Origin: Apus apus
Taxonomy: Eukaryota > Chordata > Aves > Apodiformes > Apodidae
Assembly: GCF_020740795.1 (NCBI RefSeq)
Contig: NC_067286.1
Span: 35,105,003-35,169,002 of the forward strand
Direction: 5' to 3'
Length of the DNA: 64,000 bases
Shown here: positions 1 to 14,700 of the stretch, one piece after another
How the letters are laid out: every line of letters begins with the position of its first letter
How positions within the stretch are numbered: position 1 is the first letter of the stretch
Notes under the pieces: generated by a model
What the model was told of the DNA's origin: nothing
The model's input: only the letters and a program-made list of their open reading frames with translations
Database searches by the model: none
Program-made: the position numbers and the translations under genes

Positions 1-666
1 GAAAGGATCTTTATTGGCTGTTTAGTTTGTTACTGAAATTATACAGAACAAGCTTTGAATGCAGAAGTACTGAAAATTCCTTGACTTGAGACTTAGTACC
101 ACCTGTAGAGATGTGTGTGGAATGTGACTCTGGGAGAACAGACAGAAGTTATTGTACTTTCTCAAGGTAGCAGGAATGTTTGTTCATAGGCATTATATGA
201 CACCAAATATCATGGTGTTTCAGCACAAGTAATAACGAATGTTATTTTAAAGCATATTTTGATCAAGAAAGGATATGCTCCCTCCATTTTACAGAAATAA
301 ACTGAAGTACAGAGGAAGTCTAAAAGTATTATTTTTTCTCTGCACTAGACTGTGAAATGATTTATATGTGGACAATGAATGATATTTCCCATCAGATTGA
401 ATAACATTTACCCTACCCTTGCAACCAATTGTATAAAGGAGCAAGATCGGCTTTTAAATGACTAATTTGTAGTGAGAAAGAAATCTTTAGCAAATTAACC
501 AAGAAATGTTACCCGGATCCTTAGAGTACATCATATTAAGGAGTAGATTGGCAGCACTAAGTTTCTAGTGTATCCCATAATTGCTCCTTAATTCCAATAA
601 TGCAGAGCACATCCCCTCCTCATTACTGCTGGAGCAAATTATACAATAGATATAATAGATAATATA
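1..666. other. AT-rich intergenic DNA, nothing recognised
   Basis: No conserved coding frame, RNA gene or repeat family was recognised. Short open frames here are what random AT-rich sequence gives. Confidence 0.6.
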
Positions 667-4357
<3,691 letters not shown>

Positions 4358-5075
4358 TGTCATAGTTTAACTCTGGGTCAGCAATTAAGTGAATGACAGA
4401 TGCTCTCTATTAACCCCTCTCCCTTCCTAGAAAGGGAAAGAGAATAAAAGAGAGAGAGACCTGTGAGTTGGAAACTGAACTATACATTGCATGAAACAGT
4501 AAGGATGAAAAAATAAAATAATGCAATATTTACAAATATATACAAACCCACTATTCTGCTTCCCCCAGTAACACTCATGTCACCACTGAGGCTGCAGGGC
4601 AGCCTTGGGAAAGTCCTGAACTGGGGTCCTGGAGTCAGTGGCAGATGAGAGCTGGATGCAGGAACACACAGATTCCAGAATGCACAGATCAGTATCAAAG
4701 GCAGACAAACAGCCAGAGTCCTCCCAGGATGCCAGCCATGGATTAAGAGAGCTTGACCCTCGTGATCCCTCAGATTTATACTGAGTATGATGTTTATGGG
4801 ATGGAATACTTTGCTCAGTTTTTGTCTCCTGTCTGGTCCACTTGTCTCCAAAGGAGCATCACAGGTGTGGTCCCTTTTCCTCCCTTTTGTTTCTGGAACA
4901 TAAGATGTTTTGCAGAATTAAGCAGTGGACCCTGGTTCTGCACACCATTCCTGAGCACCAACTGTAAACGTCAAGTATTATCAGTCCTAGAAGCAGACAC
5001 TGACTGCAAAACATGCTGCTTATTTCAGTAGTGCAGTTACTTAGAAGAGACTTAACTAAAAAGTAAAATTACTAA
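4358..5075 (+). mobile_element. Old solo LTR of an avian ERVL-type endogenous retrovirus
   Basis: The element opens with TGTCATAGTTTAAC, close to the TGTCATGGTTTAA start of a common avian LTR family (family knowledge, from memory). A TATA-like TTTATA at 4775-4780 is followed by CTGAGTATGATG, matching the second LTR piece in this window (TTTATATACTGAGCATGATG at 16211). The 3' end is decayed and its position is approximate. No gag or pol sequence was seen next to it, so it is probably a solo LTR. Confidence 0.7.
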
Positions 5076-7044
5076 AAATAAAATTGGTTCTGTCTTGGCT
5101 CAAATCAAGACAACTACGCAGCCTTTGATCTATGTACCAGAAACCTTTAATAACTATGTTCCATTGTACAGAAAAGCAATAGATATCTATAGATATAATT
5201 TTAATTATGCATAATTTAATTGTTCCTTAGACAGCAATCTTAGGTAGCTCGATTAGGTCAGAAGCATGTTTATGGTTGTGACATAAACCCTGGCAAACAG
5301 GAGCTTATAATGGAAGTGCTAACACAACCTTAGCACTTCAAGTGCAAAGGGTATAATCACATTTAAAAACAATTGTATATCATCCATTAAGTACATTGTA
5401 ACAAGCTGGCTGTACAACAGGAAAGCAGATGACAAGATGCAAGCAAAATAAGTTATGATTATCTAACTGATTTTCATATGCATTCCGTTAAGTTTTAAGA
5501 ATAAAATACATTACACAGTTTTCACTGTTGTATATTTTTCTAGATGCTGCTGACTATGACACTGAAGCAGTCCAGCATGTTGTATTGCAATATACATTAT
5601 CTTCACATATTCCTCTCCTCCCTCAGTTCTAGAAGTGTACCTAACACGAAGCTGCAGCACCCAGATTGAAGAGAACAACAGTTCATACTGTAGGATAGTT
5701 TAGAAATGTGTCCTCTCCTTCACTTGCATGCATCAAAACAGTAACCTGAGTTTTTAGTTTCAGGCTTTTCTAGGGTTACATCCACATCGGATTTTTTTTT
5801 TTTCCCCCTGAGGGTTAGATGATTTGCAACACCAGCTTCCACCCCACTGTGCCCATACACACACATCTAAACATATTTCCTTTGTGTTACTGTGATTACA
5901 TTGCACTACATGTTCTTTAAAAAAGGTGCAGAACGTCATGGTCACACATGATACTGCTCTGCTGCCTACCACATGTATTGCAGGATTTAGCACGTCATGC
6001 GCTGTTGGATCCTGATCAAAAAACAATACCATTTCAGATCAGGAGTGAAACTAATTAGTTCCTTTAACTTCTCTTGCTTCATTCCATCATTCCTTTTCTT
6101 TTTTTGGTTTTTGTTTTGTTTTGTTTTCCTTTTTTTTTTTTCCCTAAAAAGTGCCATTTTCAAAATAGTGGCAGATGTCATGGAGAACACACTGCAGACC
6201 TGCTATTCTCTACTGTCATTAATATAGATAGGGTCCTGAAAAAATATCCAGAGTTGTGCTGTGACATTAAGAAAAAGATTCTGAAGATGTGAATGAAGAC
6301 TTGGGTCAGCAAACATTGAGGGGGACTGAGAGGAATCCCATGGTCCAGTCAGACTAAAACACAGGATGGTGCAAGACCATGGTGAAGAACAGTAAAACTG
6401 TTATGAATAGGTCAATGCTGACTATTGCTGATCAGCAGCATTGTGTTCTCAGTTAATCATTCATTCATCTTGAAATTAAGACATTTGAGACTACAAAATA
6501 AGTGCCTTTTCTCTAATTCATAAACCTTGGTAAAACATAAGAGATTCTATTGGTTTGTTGTCATTAGGTTCCCAAAAATGTACTAAGGCAAGCAATGCGA
6601 TACATGGAACCATTCTTCTTCCACTCCAGTTGTCAGCATTCAATAATAGAAAGGAAATAATTTCTTTGGACTGTTTTTTTGGTTTTTAGTCTTTCAGTAT
6701 TTGGTATTGGTCTCTGCCAGGTGAATTTTATGTGCTGGGATTGTCTACTTCTTCTTCTGTTCATTGGCTGAACTTCTACAGGTCATGAAGTCTTATCTTT
6801 TTGAAGTTACTAATTTGTAGAAAATATATATAGAAAAAGAAAAGAAGGTGTTTTTATAACAAATGTCCCATGGAATCTCAGAATTCATCACAGGACGTGT
6901 CGCAGATGGAAGTGAAAAGTCTGAAGGTCGCTAAAAAAATCACCAACAAAGATCTCAAGAAAAGGTGATTTTTAATGTAGATTTATGAAAGTGTAGCTTA
7001 ACAGAATTCAATAGCAAAGTTCACTCTATTACTTACTATGTGAA
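5076..7044. other. Intergenic DNA, mostly unrecognised
   Basis: Contains homopolymer T tracts (about 5792-5805 and 6098-6145) that create lysine- or phenylalanine-rich spurious frames. One short exon-like frame at 6870-6968 is listed separately. Nothing else was recognised. Confidence 0.5.
6870..6968 (+). CDS. Unidentified short exon-like frame, 32 codons
   Basis: An ATG with a purine at +4 (6870) opens a hydrophilic, Ser/Gln- then Lys-rich frame: MESQNSSQDVSQ, followed by a segment ending KKITNKDLKK. It either stops at TGA 6966-6968 or is an exon spliced at AAAAG|GTGATT (donor GT at 6965). Its composition looks more protein-like than the surrounding frames. I do not recognise a family, and no partner exon was found. 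It could be a first coding exon, a retrocopy fragment or chance. Confidence 0.15.
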   Translation: MESQNSSQDVSQMEVKSLKVAKKITNKDLKKR

Positions 7045-7190
7045 AGGGATGTGTAGGGGTTGGAAATGGATGGGACTGACTTACACAGTGCCCAAAGGAG
7101 ATTATTTGTACAGAGATAGGGGAGATTGAGTCAGGATCGAGTTGGAGTGATCTGCACAGGGATCAGGGAAAAGAATGAGGAAGGTGTCAG
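7045..7190. repeat. Possible interspersed repeat, ERV-like
   Basis: The stretch around 7110-7190 resembles 22975-23060 by eye: both have a block close to GTGATCTGCACAGGGAT / ATGATTTACACAGGGAT followed by a purine-rich run. The second copy lies just beyond the ERVL gag remnant, so both may come from retroviral leader or LTR sequence. The match is short and diverged. Confidence 0.3.
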
Positions 7191-7848
7191 CTCTGGGCAA
7201 CTCACTCCATACTACTAGCAAGAAAGCTTCGTCTTACAACTCAGCCAAGGATGTACTTTATGTGAAGACAGGCCCTGCCTAAGTCTGGCAGCTTGTTTAC
7301 ACCATTGATCTGTGCAGTGATGTCAGATGACTGATATCAAGCAGAAAAGTTTGGATTTTGTCCTAGAAAAGTCCCAATGTTCTCACTAAGGCAAGGATAG
7401 ATGGGGTCAAAATTCAGATTGCCAAAGAAGGAAACATGACTGCTTCTAGTTTATAAGAGGATACTGGATCACATGGAGCTTTTCGGATTGACCAGACATC
7501 CAATTTATATCCTTTTATACTTACAGGACTTCAAGGATACCTAAACTAGAAATAGAAATCTGACAACTTCAATAACAGATTGTAAAAGGTAGACAATCTG
7601 TGGAAGTGGAGGGGGGGGGAGGTGGGACCCTGAAGAATTAGTGTTTTCCAGCTCTGCAAAGGGCAGTAGACAGCTGCTAGCTGGCATTTAAGTGGAAAGG
7701 TGTTATGCTTTCACAACATTCTGGAGTAGGCCTCAGAAACCAATTACTTCTGAAGATATGAAGCTACACGCTTCATTACTAGACAGCAGTTTTAAAAATG
7801 AAATATTACAAGTCCCTTACATAAACCTTAAACCTGATAGCAATATCC
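7191..7848. other. Intergenic DNA
   Basis: A short G-rich run lies at about 7610-7625. No gene was recognised. Confidence 0.5.
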
Positions 7849-8324
7849 ACAGAATCACAGAAAGGCTGAGGATGGAAAACACCTCTAGAGATTATCTAGT
7901 GAAAGCCTCTAGCCAAAATAGGATCAGCTAGAGCCAGGTCCTGAGTATCTCCAAGGATGGAGACTCCATAACCTTTATGGGCAGCCTCTTCCAGTGTTCT
8001 ACCATTGTCAAAGCAAAAAAGTTTTTTGCTTTGTATTTAGGTTAAATTTCCCATGTTTGAATCTGTGCCTCTAGCCTCTTGTCCTTTCAGTGGCCACCAC
8101 CACGAGGAATCTGGCTCCAGGTTCTTTACTCCTACCTGTTACGTATTTATACACATTGATAAGATCACTGCTAAGTCTTCTCTTCCTGAGGCTAAACAGT
8201 CCCAGCTCTTTCAGCCTCTCCTCATATAACACGCTCTTTAATCATCTTAGTGGCTCTTTGTTGGACTCATTCCAGTATGTGCATCCCTCTCTTGTACTGG
8301 GGAGCCTAGCACTGGACGTAGTGC
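7849..8324 (-). mobile_element. Decayed 3' fragment of a CR1 LINE
   Basis: The left edge ACAGAATCACAGAAAGGCTGAGG is the reverse complement of a CR1 3' end. The antisense of the CR1 C-terminal coding region follows (blocks equivalent to those at 17380-17770 in the full-length copy). Substitutions, stops and small gaps mark an old insertion. It is 5'-truncated near 8324. Confidence 0.8.
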
Positions 8325-10445
8325 CGTGGAGATGTTTGCTTTCTCCAGCCCTGTTTTTTGTTTATTTTAGCTTTACTGGTTTCATGAAAGGAATTCATTT
8401 CCATTTTGCTTCAAATCATTTTTGGCTCCACTCCTGAATACATACGTATACCTTGGCAAGATATTGCATAGTGTAATGTTTCAACATTGTAAGGAATGCT
8501 TTATCACTCAGAGGCCTCCTAGGCTAGCAAATGGCATGAAATACGCAAAGCCTGAAACAAAAACACATATTGTGCACAGCGTGTGCAACTTTTATATTGC
8601 ATTTGGATTTTTCACTTCTAGATCATCAGAAATCCCTTTTAAATTGAAACAAAGGAATCTACAGGAAGGAGGTGAAGAGAAGGGAACTTTCTATGGAGCA
8701 GGTCAATCTGTAGCTTAATTAATACATTGATTCCATTTGAGAGCCTGCATGTACCTGTCTTCCCACTGAGATACCCACTGTGCAATCAGTGGTAATTTAA
8801 AAATCAATTGCTCTTCTGTAGTAATTAAATTTGTCCATTTAACAGATATAATTGATAGAGCTTGCAACTAATTTCAGCATAGGGATTCTTAAGCAATTGT
8901 AGAGATTAAGGGCTGTAAGCCAGCAATTTGTGGGTTTTTTGCTTAACAAATGAACATCTAAATAAACTGTTTTGTTAATCGATTTTAAAATACACTATAC
9001 CAGATATGAAATTTATCTTGGAATATACTGCTGAAGAAAACAAAATATATTGCTAGACAAAGCCAAAAAGTTAATGGAAGTGATTGTATTTAGGTGAACT
9101 GTATTTTAAAGGTATGAAATATAATTCTTCTTACCTTTCACAGAACTAAATATGTTGCCTATAAAATTTCAACATATTCTTTTAAAATGTCACGTTTGTG
9201 ATATGATGCTCTAGTTTTTTATAAGTCTTGCTGAATAAGTTTATTTTTCGGGAAAATGCCATTAAAAATTGCTTTTTGTTTGAGCATACACAGGGAATTT
9301 ATGGAGTTTTTTGCCATACATAGTGCTTAATCCAATAAAATACACTTGCTTACGTAGAATGCATATGTCTGATTTTCATTAAAAATGTCTCCTCTCAAGG
9401 CAATTCATTCTTATGCACCAAAGAGCTTTAAGATGGACTTTTTTTTTGGGAGGGAAAAAGGCAGAAAATAGGACAAAAGAAAAAGGGAGAAACCTGAGAC
9501 TAGCACAAAATGTGTATTCACAGTTTTAAAAGTCTTTGCAATTTACTTCAGCCCTGAGGTGGCATTAACTGACACATTAGCAAGTTATATACTGTGTTAT
9601 GTGCCTATTTAGCCTAGAATCCAATAAAAATAACACCAGGGAAATCGCTGTAACACATTGCATATGCAGCACGTGTTTAAAGTACGAACACCTTTCAAAA
9701 GCAGACACAACATTAATGATAACATCTTGCAGTTAACTCACAGACTGCCTCCGTAGCTTGTGTAATTGAATTGCCAACTGTCAGTTTGTAGAGGCATCTT
9801 TACAAAATTTTAAGGCAAAATCTTACAATCCCTAAAAATTTAAGAGAATTGGCATGTATCAATATACTATAGTGTATACCCACAAAAGAACAATTACTCA
9901 TTTTTTGTAAACATTAAAACTAACATGCTAATACCCACTCCAAACAGTGTGCCTTCTGCAAGTGGAGTAATATGCATTCAGAACAGTAGGGTTTACATAG
10001 AGTTACATATCTTATGATGTTGTAGCAAGTAGGAAGTAAAGTTTTCTTTTGCAAATGAAGAGAAAATTCAGCATTTCAAGATCTAAAAATGCAATTCTAG
10101 CTAATAAAATTATAGTAGTGAACAATTTTTATTTAAGGACAGTTTAGGAATTTGTTCATTGTTTGTTTGGGTTTTTTTCTGCTTTCTTTTCTTTGAAAAA
10201 AAATGAATTAAAAAAAACAACCCAACAACTTACATGTGACACTGTAGCTATCACTACAGCCAGATCTGTTTAACTTCTTCAGTCAGATAACAACCAAGCA
10301 CGTTGTTTCAGCATGCCCATATAACCTAATCTAAATAAATAAAATATGGACAACAGGTATACCAAAACACACACTTTCTGCACATACTTGGTATGAGGAG
10401 AGTTGTTACAGAAATGTGAAGATTAGTATGTGTGGATGATGTGTG
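8325..10445. other. AT-rich intergenic DNA
   Basis: No recognisable gene, repeat family or RNA. It ends at the 5' junction of the plus-strand CR1. Confidence 0.55.
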
Positions 10446-11140
10446 GTCCTCGGAGAGGCAAGAAAAAACCCTCCCAACTCCGTCCATCCTCCGAATTGCC
10501 CTTGGAGAATAGGTACGAGGTCTTGGAACTTCAGGGAAAGGAAAATGAAGCTGGAGTGGCAGATTTGTCTAGTGAACCGCCTAGGACTTGTCGCTCAGCT
10601 CCACGACTTAGGACTTCTTCAACTAAGAAGGAAAGGAGGGTAGTTGTGGTGGGTGACTCCCTTCTGAGGGGAACAGAGGGGCCCATCTGTAGACCTGACC
10701 CATCCCACAGGGAGGTCTGCTGCCTCCCTGGGGCTCGCATTAGAGATGTTAAAAGGAAACTCTCTAGTATGGTAAATCCATCTGATTACTACCCACTGCT
10801 GATTTTTCAGGTTGGCAGTGACGAAATTACTACAAGAAATGTAAGGGCAATGAAGAGAGACTTCAGGGCCCTGGGACGGCTAGTTAGGGGGTCTGGAGCA
10901 CAAGTTGTGTTTGCCTCCATACCTCCTGCAAGAATGGGTGGAGAGATAAGCAGGAAGAGTTTAATGATGAACGAATGGCTAAGAGACTGGTGCCAAAGGC
11001 AGGGCTTTGGCTTTTTTGATCATGGGCTGCTCTATGAGACACCTGGCCTGATGGTGGCGGGTGGGATGCACCTGTCCCAGAGGGGGAAAAGGCTTTTGGG
11101 GCAGGACTTAGCAGGGCTCATTGAGAGAGCTTTAAACTAG
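10446..11140 (+). pseudogene. 5'-truncated CR1 ORF1, esterase (SGNH) part only
   Basis: This is the C-terminal part of ORF1p, in frame to TAG 11138-11140. The frame runs back into flanking host DNA, where a chance ATG at 10436 could supply a start. The retained part is an SGNH/GDSL-like esterase domain: block I GDSLLRG, a block III-like VGSDE, and the block V histidine in MHLSQRGKR. The N-terminal Cys-rich and coiled-coil part present in copy 2 is absent. The position three residues before the block V His is Gly (VAGGMH), where SGNH enzymes carry the catalytic Asp. Not expected to be a complete ORF1p. Confidence 0.85.
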
Positions 11141-11142
11141 AT

Positions 11143-14028
11143 GTGAAGGGGGAAGGGGAGAAAACTGGGTCTGTTAGGGACAAGCCCAAGAGGAACATAC
11201 CAGGGCCTGTAGGAGGATGGGCTAAGGAGGATTTAGTCCCACCGATGTGCTCTACTTGCTTCCTGAAATGCCTGTACACCAATGCACGCAGCATGGGGAA
11301 TAAACAGGAAGAGTTAGAGGTCTGTGTGCGGTCTAAGGGTTATGATCTGGTAGCAATAACAGAGACATGGTGGGACAGCTCACACGACTGGAATGTGGCC
11401 ATGGATGGCTATGTGCTTTTTAGGAAAGATCGGTCGGTGAAGCGAGGTGGTGGAGTTGCTCTTTATGTGAGAGAGCAGCTAGAATGTATTGAGTTTTGTA
11501 CAGGGGCTGATGAGGGGCGAGTTGAAATTCTGTGGGTAAGAATTAAAGGACAGGGTAGTATGGGTGACACAGTTGTGGGGGTCTACTACAGACCTCCTGA
11601 TCAAGATGAGGAAGTTGATGAAGCTTTCTACAGGCAGCTGAAAGCAGCCTCACAACTGCAGTCCTTGGTCCTCATGGGAGATTTTAACTATCCTGATATC
11701 TGCTGGAAGACTTATACAGCCAGCCTTTCACAGTCTAGGAGGTTCCTCCAATGCATTGATGACAACTTCTTAATGCAAATGGTGGATGAGCCGACTAGAA
11801 GAGGAGCGCTGCTGGATCTTGTGCTCACCAACAAGGAGGGCCTTATTGAAGCAGTGGTGGTCAATGGCAACCTTGGCTGCAGCGACCATGAGATGGTGGA
11901 GTTCAGGATCCTGTGTGGGAGGAACAGAATTTCCAGCAGGACCAGAACCCTGGACTTCTACAGAGCAAACTTCGGCCTCCTCAACCAATTGTTAAGGGAA
12001 GTCCCATGGGACAGAGTGCTAGAAGGTAAAGGGGCTCAAGATAGCTGGACAATATTCAAGGACCACTTCTTGCAAGCACAGCATCAGTGTGTCCCAATGG
12101 GTAGAAAATCTAGTAAGGGAGCTAGGAGACCAGCGTGGTTAAAAAAGGAACTGCTGGGGAAACTCAAGTGGAAGAGGAAAATCTATAGATCATGGAAGGA
12201 GGGACTGGTCACTTGGGAGGAATATAGGAATGTTGTCAGGGAATGTAGGGAGGCAACTAGGAAAGCTAAGGCCTCCTTGGAACTTAACCTTGCAAGTCGG
12301 GTTAAGGACAGTAGAAAGGGCTTTTTCAAATACATAGCCAACAAAGCTAATACCAGAGGCAGTATAGGCCCACTGCTGAATGAGGTGGGTGCCCTGGTGA
12401 CAGAGGATATGAAGAAGGCAGAGGTGCTGAATGCCTTCTTTGCCTCTGTCTTTACTCCTGCAGGCTTTTCCCATGAGCCCCAGATTCATATAACCCCAGA
12501 AGTAGTCAAGATAGGTGAGGACATAGTAGATGAGGATTGGGTTAGGGATCAGTTGCATAATCTGGACATCCATAAATCGATGGGTCCGGATGAAATGCAT
12601 CCAAGGGTGCTGAGGGAGCTGGCGGAGGTCATTGCTAGTCCACTCTCCATCATCTTCGGTAAGTCATGGGTAACAGGAGAGGTGCCTGAGGACTGGAGGA
12701 TAGCAAATGTCACTCCAGTCTACAAGAAGGGCAAGAAGGAGGACCCGGGTAACTATAGACCGGTCAGCCTCACCTCCATCCCTGGAAAGGTAATGGAACA
12801 ACTTGTCCTTGGCACTATCTCTAGACATATCAAGGAGATGGGGGTCATCAAGAGCAGTCAACATGGTTTTACCAAGGGTAAGTCATGTTTGACTAACCTC
12901 ATAGCCTTCTATGAGGAAATTACTAGGTGGATAGATGATGGTAGAGCGGTTGATGTGGTCTATCTTGATTTCAGTAAAGCATTTGACACCGTCTCCCACA
13001 GCATCCTTGTAGATAAGTTGATCAAGTATGGGTTTGATGATCAGGCAGTGAGGTGGATCAAGAACTGGTTGAAAGGAAGAAGTCAGAGAGTTGTAGTCAA
13101 TGGGGCAAAATCTAGTTGGAGGCCTGTGACTAGTGGAGTCCCTCAGGGGTCGGTACTGGGACCGGTGTTGTTCAATATCTTCATCAACGACCTGGATGAG
13201 GGCACAGAATGTACCCTCAGCAAGTTTGCTGATGACACCAAGCTGGGAGGAGTGGCTGACACACCAGAAGGCTGTGCTGCCATTCAGAGAGACTTAGACA
13301 GGCTGGAGACTTGGGCGGGGAAAAACCTGATGAAGTTTAACAAGAGCAAGTGTAGAGTTTTGCATTTGGGGAAGAAAAACGCCATGCACCAGTACAGGTT
13401 GGGGGCTGACCTGCTGGAGAGCAGTGTAGGTGAAAGGGACCTGGGGGTCATGGTAGACAGGAGGATGACCATGAGCCAGCAGTGTGCCCTTGTGGCTAAG
13501 AAGGCCAATGGCATCCTGGGGTGTATTAGAAAGGGTGTGGTTAGTAGGTCAAGAGAGGTTCTCCTCCCCCTCTATTCTGCATTGGTGAGGCCACATCTGG
13601 AATATTGTGTCCAGTTCTGGGCCCCTCAGTTCAAGAAGGACAGGGAAGTGCTTGAAAGAGTCCAACGCAGAGCCACAAAGATGATTAAGGGAGTGGAACA
13701 TCTCCCTTATGAGGAAAGGCTGAGGGAGCTGGGTCTCTTTAGTTTGGAGAAAAGGAGACTGAGAGGTGACCTCATCAATGTTTACAAATATGTAAAGGGT
13801 GAGTGTCAAGACGATGGAGTTAAGCTTTTTTCAGTGAAGACCAGTGATAGGACAAGGGGTAATGGATACAAGTTGGAGCATAGGAGGTTTAAGATGAATA
13901 TCAGGAAAAATTTTTTTACTGTAAGAGTGACAGAGCACTGGAACAGGCTGCCCAGAGAGGTTGTGGAGTCTCCTTCGCTGGAGACATTCAAAACCCGCCT
14001 GGACGCCTTCCTGTGTGATGTGCTCTAG
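11143..14028 (+). CDS. CR1 ORF2: APE-type endonuclease and reverse transcriptase (copy 1)
   Basis: Open for 961 codons if counted from the GTG at 11143. The first in-frame ATG is 11245 (codon 35), just before the endonuclease domain, so a 927-aa product is also possible. Endonuclease motifs in order are [31 protein letters not shown] and CSDHE. Reverse transcriptase motifs are [47 protein letters not shown] and the catalytic FADD. The C-terminal CR1 region ends with FLCDVL. All catalytic motifs are present without stop or frameshift. By eye it differs from copy 2 at about 7 residues. The protein nicks target DNA and reverse-transcribes CR1 RNA in the nucleus (family knowledge). It follows ORF1 with no intergenic gap. 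Confidence 0.93.
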   Translation: MKGEGEKTGSVRDKPKRNIPGPVGGWAKEDLVPPMCSTCFLKCLYTNARSMGNKQEELEVCVRSKGYDLVAITETWWDSSHDWNVAMDGYVLFRKDRSVKRGGGVALYVREQLECIEFCTGADEGRVEILWVRIKGQGSMGDTVVGVYYRPPDQDEEVDEAFYRQLKAASQLQSLVLMGDFNYPDICWKTYTASLSQSRRFLQCIDDNFLMQMVDEPTRRGALLDLVLTNKEGLIEAVVVNGNLGCSDHEMVEFRILCGRNRISSRTRTLDFYRANFGLLNQLLREVPWDRVLEGKGAQDSWTIFKDHFLQAQHQCVPMGRKSSKGARRPAWLKKELLGKLKWKRKIYRSWKEGLVTWEEYRNVVRECREATRKAKASLELNLASRVKDSRKGFFKYIANKANTRGSIGPLLNEVGALVTEDMKKAEVLNAFFASVFTPAGFSHEPQIHITPEVVKIGEDIVDEDWVRDQLHNLDIHKSMGPDEMHPRVLRELAEVIASPLSIIFGKSWVTGEVPEDWRIANVTPVYKKGKKEDPGNYRPVSLTSIPGKVMEQLVLGTISRHIKEMGVIKSSQHGFTKGKSCLTNLIAFYEEITRWIDDGRAVDVVYLDFSKAFDTVSHSILVDKLIKYGFDDQAVRWIKNWLKGRSQRVVVNGAKSSWRPVTSGVPQGSVLGPVLFNIFINDLDEGTECTLSKFADDTKLGGVADTPEGCAAIQRDLDRLETWAGKNLMKFNKSKCRVLHLGKKNAMHQYRLGADLLESSVGERDLGVMVDRRMTMSQQCALVAKKANGILGCIRKGVVSRSREVLLPLYSALVRPHLEYCVQFWAPQFKKDREVLERVQRRATKMIKGVEHLPYEERLRELGLFSLEKRRLRGDLINVYKYVKGECQDDGVKLFSVKTSDRTRGNGYKLEHRRFKMNIRKNFFTVRVTEHWNRLPREVVESPSLETFKTRLDAFLCDVL

Positions 14029-14092
14029 GTGACCCTGCTCTGGCAGGGGGGTTGGACTAGATGATCTTTCAAGGTCCCTTCCAACCCCTAGG

Positions 14093-14116
14093 ATTCTATG
14101 ATTCTATGATTCTATG
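14093..14116 (+). repeat. CR1 3' octamer tail, 3 units
   Basis: Three tandem ATTCTATG units directly after the CR1 3' UTR. These are the usual 3' terminus of avian CR1 and mark the 3' insertion junction. Confidence 0.95.
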
Positions 14117-14700
14117 ATGAATTGCAATACTGGGTGTGGAAACATCGGAAGAAAAAAACAGCTGGAGAGCAGTCACAAGAATGGCATGTATTCATAGCAC
14201 CTAGATTAGCAGGTCAGTAAGATCCTAGCACATACCTACCTACAGCTTAGCAGGTGTTATTTATATACTATGTTGACACATATGCAGATTCACTGTAAGC
14301 CAATAGCTTTTAGTATTATAAAATAGTACTATTAATTACATTATTGGGGAACTCCTCATGATGAACAGGGAATATTTGCTTAGTCATGTACCAAACTTTT
14401 ACACACAAAATGATCATAAGTAATAAGCTGAATATTGTTAGAACTAACAAAATCACAACTGAATGAAACATTAGATTCAAAGTTCCTGTTGCTGTTGGTC
14501 ACCATCCAACTAAGGAACCCCACCAGTGATGTAGCAATTAGGTAAGGTTATCATGTTGCAACAGTTTTTTTTTTTACCGGTGCAAGATTAATTCCGATGG
14601 GGGGAGGGAGTAAATCTTGATGCGATGTGTATTTTGACTGTAGCAATTTGTAGGTTGTGAATAGTTAAAGCTGCATCCCGTAACTTATATTGATTAGCAT
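14117..14700. other. Unassigned DNA between CR1 copy 1 and ERVL pol
   Basis: AT-rich. It may contain the decayed end of the retroviral relic (pol 3' part or LTR), but I could not align it to any known block. An oligo-T tract lies near 14564. Confidence 0.4.

Larger units (their letters stand above)
10446..14116 (+). mobile_element. Young 5'-truncated CR1 LINE (copy 1)
   Basis: A non-LTR retrotransposon that moves by target-primed reverse transcription. Homology to the full-length copy at 17248-21680 starts at 10446 (equivalent to 20926), inside ORF1. It continues through the whole of ORF2, a 64-bp 3' UTR and three ATTCTATG tail units (14093-14116). The 5' UTR and the N-terminal part of ORF1 are missing, the usual result of incomplete reverse transcription. 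Length from truncation point to tail is 3671 bp, against 3679 bp in copy 2. The 8-bp difference equals one tail unit, so there is no net indel. No clear target-site duplication was seen. Confidence 0.95.

Noticed and set aside
5987-6292. Lys-rich and Phe-rich frames on opposite strands
   Set aside because: Produced by oligo-T/oligo-A tracts at 6098-6145. Low complexity only.
8090-8437. 115-codon plus-strand frame
   Set aside because: It is mostly the antisense of a decayed CR1 (7849-8324) running into flanking DNA.
12190-13991. Frames antisense to CR1 ORF2 (for example 12190-12600), with mirror copies at 18772-19182
   Set aside because: They are shadows of the RT gene. They recur in both copies only because the copies are nearly identical.
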